DNA of 7,349 nucleotides from Deltaproteobacteria bacterium (GTDB lineage Bacteria; Desulfobacterota_B; Binatia; Binatales; Binataceae), in assembly GCA_021827465.1 (NCBI GenBank), contig JAKAVX010000118.1:1-7349 (forward strand). Direction: 5' to 3'. Under the pieces are notes generated by a model, which worked only from the letters and a program-made list of their open reading frames with translations, was not told the origin of the DNA and made no database searches. The translations under genes and the position numbers were made by a program. This document shows positions 1-5,163 of this stretch, in pieces. The first letter of the stretch is position 1; every line of letters begins with the position of its first letter.

Positions 1-7
1 TGGATAG

Positions 8-25
8 CGCGCGGAAGACCGCGCG
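8..25. other. GC-rich hairpin at window edge
   Basis: A perfect 7-bp stem (CGCGCGG at 8-14, CCGCGCG at 19-25) encloses the loop AAGA. No run of T follows on either strand, so a Rho-independent terminator for an upstream gene is possible but not shown. It lies directly beside the repeat at 27-70 and may belong to the same element. Confidence 0.35.
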
Positions 26-26
26 A

Positions 27-70
27 CATCCTTCGACTCCGCTCGCAGACTCGCTTCACTCAGGATGACG
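27..70. repeat. Imperfect palindromic intergenic repeat (REP-like)
   Basis: CATCCT at 27-32 is the exact reverse complement of AGGATG at 62-67, and the interior keeps the pattern CTTCGACTCCGCTCGC...CTCGCTTCACT. From general knowledge, sequences of the form CATCCTTCGACTCC...CTCAGGATGAC are abundant dispersed intergenic repeats in many bacterial genomes; copy number cannot be seen here. The right end supplies AGGA (62-65), 9 bases before the ATG of the next gene, so the repeat appears to provide that gene's Shine-Dalgarno. A degenerate piece with the same 11-base end lies at 1354-1364. Confidence 0.5.
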
Positions 71-74
71 ATCG

Positions 75-1100
75 ATGAAGCGCGATGCTGAAAAACTCGT
101 CTTCGTAACCCGTCCGATAGCCGAGCAGGCGCTGGCAGAGCTGGCCGGGTTTGCGCGCGTTGACCTATGGGACGACGAGATGCCGCCGCCGCGCGAGGTC
201 ATTCTGAAGCGCGTCGCCGGCGCCGACGCGATTCTTAGCCTGCTCACCGATCGGATCGACGCGCCGGTTATCGCCGCCGCGCCGCACCTTCGCGTGATAA
301 GCAATCTTGCGGTCGGCGTTGACAATATCGATCTCGACGCCGCAACGGCCGCGGGGGTCGCAGTCGGGCATACGCCCGGCGTTCTCACCGAGACCACGGC
401 AGATCTCGCCTTCGCGCTCCTGATGGCCGCCGCCCGGCGAATCGTCGAGGCTGACGCGTACACGCGACAGGGCCGATGGCGCACGTGGGGGCCGCGCGTG
501 ATGCTCGGGCGCGACGTGTTCGACGCGACGCTCGGGATCATCGGATGGGGCGCGATCGGGCGTGCGATGGCGCGGCGGGCGGCGGGCTTCAGGATGAATG
601 TGCTATACGCGACACGGCGCGAAAAGCCGCGCGGCAAGCGGCGCGGCGGCGCTCCCGAGGAGGAAATCGCGGGCGCGAAACGGGTAACCCTGGAGGAGCT
701 GCTTCGCGAGTCGGATTTCGTCTCGCTCCACGTACCGCTGACGGCGGAAACCCGTGCGATGCTCGGAGCGAGCGAGTTCCGCGTGATGAAACCCGGCGCG
801 ATACTGATCAACACTGCGCGCGGCGAAGTGATCGATCAGCGCGCGCTTTACGAAGCGCTCGCCGCCGGCCATCTGGGCGGAGCCGCGCTCGACGTCACTT
901 CTCCCGAGCCGATCGCACCCGACGATCCGCTTCTGACACTACCGAACGTGATCGTGACGCCGCATATCGGGAGCGCGAGCCATGCGACGCGGCTTCGGAT
1001 GGCGCAAATCGCGGTCCGGAACATCCGCGACGCGCTCGGCGGCCGGCTCCCGGCGTATTGCGCCAACCCCGCCGTCAGGCTCCGCGCGCCGTCAAGCTGA
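75..1100 (+). CDS. D-isomer-specific 2-hydroxyacid dehydrogenase (glyoxylate/hydroxypyruvate reductase-like)
   Basis: A 341-residue cytoplasmic oxidoreductase that should reduce a 2-keto acid such as glyoxylate or hydroxypyruvate to the D-2-hydroxy acid with NAD(P)H. The N-terminal substrate half carries LVFVTRPI (8-15) and NLAVGVDNID (77-86), typical of the family. The Rossmann fold has GWGAIG at 157-162. The catalytic triad is visible: Arg249 in INTARGEVID, Glu278 in DVTSPEP and His297 in TPHIGSA. After the second Rossmann strand the sequence is YATRR (178-182); an Arg pair there, instead of an Asp, is the pattern of NADPH-preferring glyoxylate reductases, so NADPH use is inferred. Length is normal for the family (about 320-340). 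The ATG at 75 is chosen because AGGA lies 9 bases upstream and the family motif begins almost at once. The next gene starts 226 bases downstream, so co-transcription is uncertain. The exact substrate (glyoxylate, hydroxypyruvate, 2-ketogluconate or another) cannot be read from sequence. Confidence 0.93.
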   Translation: MKRDAEKLVFVTRPIAEQALAELAGFARVDLWDDEMPPPREVILKRVAGADAILSLLTDRIDAPVIAAAPHLRVISNLAVGVDNIDLDAATAAGVAVGHTPGVLTETTADLAFALLMAAARRIVEADAYTRQGRWRTWGPRVMLGRDVFDATLGIIGWGAIGRAMARRAAGFRMNVLYATRREKPRGKRRGGAPEEEIAGAKRVTLEELLRESDFVSLHVPLTAETRAMLGASEFRVMKPGAILINTARGEVIDQRALYEALAAGHLGGAALDVTSPEPIAPDDPLLTLPNVIVTPHIGSASHATRLRMAQIAVRNIRDALGGRLPAYCANPAVRLRAPSS

Positions 1101-1256
1101 GAGTCGGGGCGATCGGCCGACGCACGAATCCCCACACCCAGTCGTGCGCCGCGCCTGCGTACCATCCGCCGCACGATCGTCGCCGATCGCAGACGCGCGA
1201 CGTCTATCCATGATGCAGATTGTGCGCCTTGATGGGCTACGCAAGGAAACTAGGAG

Positions 1257-1285
1257 AAGTCAGAAGCTTTATTATGCCATACAAT
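1257..1285 (+). promoter_or_regulatory. Weak candidate promoter before the methyltransferase
   Basis: The 1230-1310 stretch is clearly AT-richer than its surroundings. TACAAT at 1280-1285 matches the sigma-70 -10 consensus at 5 of 6 positions, but the hexamer 17 bases upstream (AAGTCA, 1257-1262) is a poor -35. A start point near 1292 would fit translation from the ATG at 1327. The rest of 1101-1326 shows no gene I can support. Confidence 0.2.
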
Positions 1286-1326
1286 GCAGAATGTTGCATC
1301 ACACTGGCAACGGAGCCACACGGCGT

Positions 1327-2256
1327 ATGCGCGCGCGCCACAAGAGCCCCGCTCGTCATCCTGAACGAAACCGCTTGCCGCTCGCGGGGCGCGCCGCTAT
1401 CGATCGATTTCACGCAAGCGCAGACGGGGGACCGGAGGACACCGCGGCGACAGACGACGGAAGCCCAACTCGGTTCACGAATGTCGATCAAACCAGCGAT
1501 GCCCGTTATTTCATCGAATTCCTCGACGCGCGAAAGGGGATCAAAGGCGAGCGCGAAGTCAAAGAACTCATTATCGAGATGCTCGCGCTGAAGGCGGGCT
1601 TCTCGGCGCTCGACATTGGCTGCGGCACCGGCGACGACGCGCGTGAAATCGCCGCAATTGTTGGTCCCGGTGGACGCGTTGTTGGAATAGATCTCAGCGA
1701 GGCGCTGGTTGCGGAATCGGAAAAGCGCGCGGGCGGTTCGGGTCTTGCGGTCGAATTTCGCACCGGCGACGTTCGCAAGCTCGACTTTCCCGACGAGTCC
1801 TTCGACTGCGTGCGCACGGACAGGATTCTGATGTTCGTGCCGGAGATTGAAAAGGCCGTCTCGGAAATCGCAAGGGTGCTGCGTCCGGGCGGCCGGGTAG
1901 TTGCGTCCGAACTCGACCACGAAATGCATTTTCAGGACAGTCACTTTCCGGAGATCACGCGAAAGGTCTTCTCGGCTTTCGGCGCGCGGATGCCCCAGCG
2001 CTGCCTCGGGCGGCAATTGCATCGGATATTTGCCGAGCAGGGATTGCGAAACGTGAAGTCGGAGCCGCGGGTCATTCGGCCTCCGTACCAGACCTTTCGG
2101 CGGGTGCTCGACGGGTTTCTCGCTTCGGCGGTCGCGCGCGGCGAGCTGACAGAGGCTGAAGTCGCTTCGTGGATCGACGATATCGCGGCGCTCGACCGGG
2201 CCAGCCTGTTCAACAACGGCGTGGTCGTCTTCACCGCGAGCGGCGAAAAGCCCTGA
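1327..2256 (+). CDS. Class I SAM-dependent methyltransferase (UbiE/Methyltransf_11-like)
   Basis: A cytoplasmic methyltransferase of 309 residues from the chosen start. The SAM-binding fold is clear: motif I ALDIGCGTGDD (94-104); an acidic ribose-binding residue, Asp122, in VVGIDLSE (118-125); TGDVRKLDFPDESFD (146-160), with the second acidic site and the motif II region; RVLRPGGRVV (183-192) as motif III. The C-terminal part (about 200-309), with GRQLHRIFAEQGL and a helical LTEAEVASWIDDI segment, resembles small-molecule methyltransferases of the UbiE type, but the substrate is unknown. The conserved region begins only near residue 48 (TRFTNVDQTSDARYFIEFLD), so residues 1-45 are low in complexity and may not be translated. 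The frame stays open upstream to 982. The ATG at 1327 is preferred for a GGAG at 1311-1314, though its 12-base spacing is long; ATGs at 1210/1213 and 1291 and a TTG at 1375 are alternatives. gldA follows after 68 bases on the same strand. Confidence 0.85.
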   Translation: MRARHKSPARHPERNRLPLAGRAAIDRFHASADGGPEDTAATDDGSPTRFTNVDQTSDARYFIEFLDARKGIKGEREVKELIIEMLALKAGFSALDIGCGTGDDAREIAAIVGPGGRVVGIDLSEALVAESEKRAGGSGLAVEFRTGDVRKLDFPDESFDCVRTDRILMFVPEIEKAVSEIARVLRPGGRVVASELDHEMHFQDSHFPEITRKVFSAFGARMPQRCLGRQLHRIFAEQGLRNVKSEPRVIRPPYQTFRRVLDGFLASAVARGELTEAEVASWIDDIAALDRASLFNNGVVVFTASGEKP

Positions 2257-2324
2257 CGATCCGATCTGGCCCTTCAATTCTTTCGCGGTGGGTACACGGT
2301 GCGCCGCATGATAAGTGGGAAATC

Positions 2325-3452
2325 ATGCTCAACGTATTCTGCGCGCCGGCACGCTACCTCCAGGGTAAGAACGCGACTCGGGAACTCGGGCCGCAGATGA
2401 AGCGGCTCGGTCTCGGCTCGCCTGCATTGATAATCGCGGGAGCATCCGCGATCCGGTTTCTCGCTCCCGCATGGGAGGAGACGTTTCGCCAGGCCGGCAC
2501 GCCGTTCAGCGTTCGCAAGTTTGGCGGCGAATGCTCCGAGGAGGAGATCGACGCGGGCGTCGCCGAAGCGCGTGCCAGGGGAGCGCGCGCGATAGTCGGC
2601 GCGGGGGGAGGCAAGTGCCTCGATACCGCGCGCGCAGTCGCGGCAGCGCTCGAATTGCCGGTCGTCAACTGTCCGACGCTCGCCTCCAGCGACGCGCCGT
2701 GCAGCGCGCTGTCGGTCGTATACACCGAGGCGGGAGTTTTCAGGAAATTGCTCTTCTATCGGCGCAATCCCGATCTGGTGCTGGTCGATACCTCGGTTAT
2801 CGCCGCGGCTCCTGCGCGCTACCTCGTAAGCGGACTGGGCGACGCGCTCGCAACCTGGTTCGAGGCGCGCACCGTCATCGAGGCGCATCAACCCAACCAG
2901 TTGGGCGGCGCAACTACCCTGAGCGGCGGCGTTCTCGCCCGCCTCTGCTACGAAACGCTAATCGCGGACAGCGCCGACGCGCTTGCGGCCGTCGAGCGCA
3001 AGGTCGTGACGCCGGCGCTCGAACGTATCGTGGAAGCGAACACGCTGCTCTCGGGCCTCGGCTTCGAATCCGGTGGACTTGCGATCGCCCATTCGGTGCA
3101 CAACGGGCTCACGACCGCTCCGCCGACCCATCGCTTCCTCCACGGCGAGAAGGTCTCGTTCGGCCTGATGGTGCAGTTGGTCGTGGAGGGACGCCCCCAA
3201 ACCGAGACTCAGGATGTGCTCCGGTTTTGTAACCGCGTGGGACTGCCCACCACGCTCGCACAGGTGGGACTGGGCGACGCCGACGCGGCAACGATCCGGA
3301 AGATCGCCGAGCGCACCGTGGTCGAGGGCGAGACGGCGCACCACGAGCCTTTCCCGGTAACCGCAGATCTGATTGCCGACGGTATCGCCGCGGCGGACGA
3401 GGTCGCGTGCCGTTGGCGCTCGGCCACTCGCGACAGCGCCACCACGAGTTGA
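2325..3452 (+). CDS. gldA: Glycerol dehydrogenase, zinc-dependent (iron-containing ADH family)
   Basis: A 375-residue cytoplasmic NAD-dependent enzyme oxidising glycerol to dihydroxyacetone (often reversibly, and on other 1,2-diols). It aligns by eye with E. coli GldA (367 aa) along its whole length: FGGECSEEEID (66-76), NAD-binding GAGGGKCLDTA (92-102), PTLASSDAPCSALSVVYT (117-134), GDALATWFEAR (172-182), VVTPALERIVEANTLLSGLGFESGGLA (227-253), HNGLT and HGEKV. The three metal ligands are all present: Asp173, His256 and His273, each two positions after E. coli Asp171, His254 and His271. Asp123 corresponds to the substrate-contacting Asp121. The start at 2325 (MLNVFCAPARYLQGKNA) matches the family N-terminus; GGGA just upstream is a weak, close ribosome binding site. 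The gene lies 68 bases after the methyltransferase, so the two may be co-transcribed. No dihydroxyacetone kinase is adjacent. A short S/T/R-rich tail (365-375) is the only oddity. Confidence 0.95.
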   Translation: MLNVFCAPARYLQGKNATRELGPQMKRLGLGSPALIIAGASAIRFLAPAWEETFRQAGTPFSVRKFGGECSEEEIDAGVAEARARGARAIVGAGGGKCLDTARAVAAALELPVVNCPTLASSDAPCSALSVVYTEAGVFRKLLFYRRNPDLVLVDTSVIAAAPARYLVSGLGDALATWFEARTVIEAHQPNQLGGATTLSGGVLARLCYETLIADSADALAAVERKVVTPALERIVEANTLLSGLGFESGGLAIAHSVHNGLTTAPPTHRFLHGEKVSFGLMVQLVVEGRPQTETQDVLRFCNRVGLPTTLAQVGLGDADAATIRKIAERTVVEGETAHHEPFPVTADLIADGIAAADEVACRWRSATRDSATTS

Positions 3453-3503
3453 TAGCCGACCGCGGCGGTGTCGGGCGGCGAAGAATTTTATCGCGCCCCA
3501 AAA

Positions 3504-3544
3504 GAGGAGACCGTCGGTCCGACTATCGGGCCGACGGTCTCCTT
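3504..3544. terminator. Strong hairpin between convergent genes, probable bidirectional terminator
   Basis: GGAGACCGTCGG (3506-3517) pairs perfectly with CCGACGGTCTCC (3531-3542). Four further Watson-Crick pairs and one G-U pair continue inward (3518-3522 with 3526-3530), leaving a tiny loop CTA; A3505-T3543 extends it outward. It stands between gldA (plus, ending 3452) and the TadG-like gene (minus, ending 3607). Read on the minus strand the stem is followed by CTCTTTTGGGG, a short T run; on the plus strand only by T-poor CTTCCCCC. It is therefore a better intrinsic terminator for the minus gene. Confidence 0.8.
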
Positions 3545-3606
3545 CCCCCATGACCTCACCGTTCGAGGAGGAACACGGAACGGACACTGGAACCTTTACC
3601 TAATCG

Positions 3607-4605
3607 TCACTGGATGAGCACCGCAGAATACTCGCTGATCGGATTCTGTCCGGCCGTCTGAGGTAAGCTGCATCCCGGAACCTGGTTGACGAAATAGCCG
3701 CTGATCGTCGCGGTTTGGCCGTTGACATCGCTTACCCACATCTCCTGGAAACCCACGATCTGCACGGCGCTCTTCCCGTTTAGACTGCTGAAATTTACCA
3801 GGGGCACCAAAACCAACTGCGGACTGGCCGCGTCGATCGAATTGTCTTCCGGCGGCGCGGATATGAAACTCGTCTGCCCGCCATTCTGCAGCCTCTGCTG
3901 AAAGCCCTGGAAGGTCGGTCCCACGACCTGCCCGGTCTCGGTGCTGATCGTCGTTCCGGGCGTAAGCGCCGGACCTGAGTACCCGTAGGCAATGTTGGTC
4001 TCGTACTGGTTTCCGCCCGAACCGCCCAGGGCGAGCGGTTCCCAGTTGCCCGGCCCCTGCATCGAGGCCAGCCCGGTCGGTGCGGGCTTCAACTGGACCA
4101 TCGAGCCGCCGTTCTCGACCGTGTTGTAGCCCATCCCACACTGCGAGACCGAGCTGACCGGAGCGCTCGCATCGCAGGGAATCCCGATCGGCAGGAACCC
4201 GCACGCCGCCTCCGCGGACTGTATTCCCGCGGTTGCCGAGACCGTCACCGGCGCGGACGTAAGTCCCAGGACCCGGCCGAACGCGTACGGCACCTGGCGC
4301 CGAAGCGTCATCGTGATCGACATGTCATCCGCCGCGACGTTGGTCGACAGGATCTCGCCCTGCTGCACGCCATTCATCTCGGCGTACTGATTCGCGACCT
4401 CAGCGGCGAGCGCTGGATCGTGAGGCAGTCCCCGGTTCGCACCCGCCAGGACCGCCGCGTCCGCAGCCTTCTGGAGTTCCTCCCAGTTGAGGTACATCAT
4501 GCCGACGTCGGTGCACAGCGCCAACGCGCCGAGCATCGCCGGCAGCGCCAGCGCGAACACAATCGCCATCTGGCCCTTTGAACTTCGCCTCCGTGTTTTC
4601 GTCAC
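3607..4605 (-). CDS. TadE/TadG-like membrane-anchored exported protein
   Basis: A 332-residue protein whose N-terminus is the putative Flp pilus-assembly TadG-like module: a basic start (MTKTRRRSSKGQ), a hydrophobic segment at about 13-31 (MAIVFALALPAMLGALALC), then DVGMMYLNWEELQKAADAAVLAGA (33-56), the characteristic helix with the LQ.AADAA.LAGA signature. This should anchor the protein in the inner membrane with the rest outside the cytoplasm. Residues 80-127 form a beta-rich region (MSITMTLRRQVPYAFGRVLG...VTVSATA) usual in this group. The C-terminal 200 residues are rich in Gly, Ser, Gln and Asn, with Cys135, Cys144, Cys156 and Cys312 available for disulphides, and match nothing I recognise. 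The GTG start is supported by AGGGGG 8 bases upstream. No tadA, tadB, tadC, rcpA or flp gene is visible, so a pilus role is inference from the N-terminus only. It appears monocistronic. Confidence 0.82.
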   Translation of the reverse strand: MTKTRRRSSKGQMAIVFALALPAMLGALALCTDVGMMYLNWEELQKAADAAVLAGANRGLPHDPALAAEVANQYAEMNGVQQGEILSTNVAADDMSITMTLRRQVPYAFGRVLGLTSAPVTVSATAGIQSAEAACGFLPIGIPCDASAPVSSVSQCGMGYNTVENGGSMVQLKPAPTGLASMQGPGNWEPLALGGSGGNQYETNIAYGYSGPALTPGTTISTETGQVVGPTFQGFQQRLQNGGQTSFISAPPEDNSIDAASPQLVLVPLVNFSSLNGKSAVQIVGFQEMWVSDVNGQTATISGYFVNQVPGCSLPQTAGQNPISEYSAVLIQ

Positions 4606-4688
4606 TTACCGAACCCCCTGTTTACGGCGCCTTCGCTGTCGATTTCGGCTTGGCGCCGGGCTTCGATCTTCAGTGAATCTCAAGAACG

Positions 4689-4859
4689 CTACATCCTCTT
4701 CGCCGAGGCTCGCCGGCGCGCATCGCTCCCCCGATTCACCCGCAGCGAGCCGAAATCCGCTCTAAACTTTTTGTAGGGAATTATGTCTTTATGTTTACTT
4801 ATGAAGACTCTTGCTGCTTTCGATTGGGATACGGGAAAACAACTGGAACAAAGAGACAT
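4689..4859 (-). CDS. Doubtful 56-residue small open frame upstream of the TadG-like gene
   Basis: The minus-strand ATG at 4859-4857 opens a frame of 56 codons ending in TAG at 4691-4689. It starts MSLCSSCFPV (a CxxC pair at Cys4 and Cys7) and becomes very Arg-rich near the end (ARRRASAKR). AGGAG lies upstream but 12 bases away, which is long, and it may fall outside the transcript if the candidate promoter at 4877-4905 is correct. Codon choice in the first half is AT-rich because it lies in the AT-rich island. No family is recognised; chance is the more likely explanation. Confidence 0.12.
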   Translation of the reverse strand: MSLCSSCFPVSQSKAARVFISKHKDIIPYKKFRADFGSLRVNRGSDARRRASAKRM

Positions 4860-4862
4860 AAT
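4780..4862. repeat. Spaced 14-bp inverted repeat in AT-rich island
   Basis: ATTATGTCTTTATG at 4780-4793 matches the reverse complement of 4849-4862 (ATTATGTCTCTTTG) at 12 of 14 positions, the outer 9 without mismatch. The arms are separated by 55 bases. They could be two binding sites of one regulator or the ends of a very small degenerate element; no flanking target duplication is evident. Confidence 0.35.
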
Positions 4863-4876
4863 CACAACCTACTCCT

Positions 4877-4905
4877 ATGTAATACAGGACAATTGTCAGC
4901 GTCAA
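4877..4905 (-). promoter_or_regulatory. Candidate promoter with palindromic spacer for the TadG-like gene
   Basis: On the minus strand TTGACG (4905-4900) matches the -35 consensus at 5 of 6 positions. The spacer is 17 bases to TTACAT (4882-4877), a weak -10; TATTAC at a spacing of 15 is an alternative. The spacer contains the perfect 10-base palindrome GACAATTGTC (4888-4897), placed where a repressor dimer could block RNA polymerase. The leader to the GTG at 4605 would be about 260 bases. Confidence 0.3.
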
Positions 4906-4990
4906 GTGCTGTAACGTGTTCTATTATGCAACCGTAGGCAATTTACTACCCAGACTGACGCAGAGTCGACGTGGGCGAAGCAGTGGACGA

Positions 4991-5035
4991 TGCGTCTTTG
5001 TGCTTAATAGACGCTATTAGAGGCACACAGACGCA
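4991..5035. repeat. Long composite inverted repeat, hairpin within hairpin
   Basis: The outer arms TGCGTCTTTGTGC (4991-5003) and GCACACAGACGCA (5023-5035) pair at 12 of 13 positions. Inside them TAATAG (5005-5010) and CTATTA (5014-5019) pair perfectly around the loop ACG, leaving an internal T/GAG bulge, for 18 base pairs in total. The flank continues as AAGGCGCGAGGC. The composition resembles dispersed CGTCTTTG/CAAAGACG palindromic intergenic repeats known from several bacterial groups, or it may be a structured RNA. There is no T tract, so it is not a classical terminator. Confidence 0.5.
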
Positions 5036-5106
5036 AAGGCGCGAGGCTGCGCCTCCCGCCGCGTCGGCCGGTTACGCCCGGTTTCGGCGCGTGAACGGCG
5101 GCTCAA

Positions 5107-5120
5107 CCGGAAATTTCCGG
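5107..5120. repeat. Perfect 14-base palindrome CCGGAAATTTCCGG
   Basis: A self-complementary sequence without a loop, 29 bases beyond the glyA stop codon. It could be a protein binding site, a restriction-type palindrome by chance, or a weak secondary hairpin behind the glyA terminator. Confidence 0.35.
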
Positions 5121-5136
5121 GATTCCTACTGACAGT

Positions 5137-5163
5137 GAAGAATCGCGCTCAGTCGAGCGCGAT
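5137..5163 (-). terminator. glyA: Probable glyA terminator overlapping the stop codon
   Basis: Read on the minus strand, ATCGCGCTC (5163-5155) and GAGCGCGAT (5150-5142) form a perfect 9-bp stem with the loop GACT, followed by TCTTC. The TGA stop of glyA (5151-5149) lies at the loop and start of the 3' arm, so the terminator is embedded in the end of the coding region. The U tract is short, which makes efficiency uncertain. Confidence 0.55.

Larger units (their letters stand above)
4606..5148. other. 543-base non-coding region with AT-rich island and hairpins
   Basis: No protein gene is well supported here. From right to left it holds a 14-base palindrome (5107-5120), a small GAGGC/GCCTC hairpin (5043-5055), a long composite inverted repeat (4991-5035), an AT-rich island (about 4763-4965) with a candidate minus-strand promoter, a spaced inverted repeat (4780-4862), and finally a GC-rich leader (4606-4760) before the TadG-like gene. 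A 56-codon frame at 4689-4859 on the minus strand is listed separately as doubtful. An untranslated leader or a small RNA for the TadG-like gene is possible. Confidence 0.6.

Noticed and set aside
476..1213. Open frame of 245 codons on the plus strand overlapping the 2-hydroxyacid dehydrogenase
   Set aside because: Extremely Arg-rich frame-shifted reading of the dehydrogenase with no start signal.
982..1326. Upstream extension of the methyltransferase frame to an ATG at 982
   Set aside because: It would overlap the preceding gene by 119 bases, adds over 100 Arg/Ser/Pro-rich residues with no domain, and has no ribosome binding site.
1237..2277. A 346-codon open frame on the minus strand opposite the methyltransferase
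   Set aside because: No recognisable domain; the plus strand carries all SAM-binding motifs. A high-GC shadow.
2471..3232. Open frames on both strands inside gldA (for example 2471-3232 plus, 2274-2891 minus)
   Set aside because: Arg-rich translations without motifs, nested in a gene whose zinc ligands and full length match GldA.
4606..5148. tRNA, transposase remnant or CRISPR-like array in the non-coding region
   Set aside because: No cloverleaf with a GTTCRA-type T-loop, no frame with DDE/HUH motifs, and no regularly spaced direct repeats; only inverted repeats are seen.
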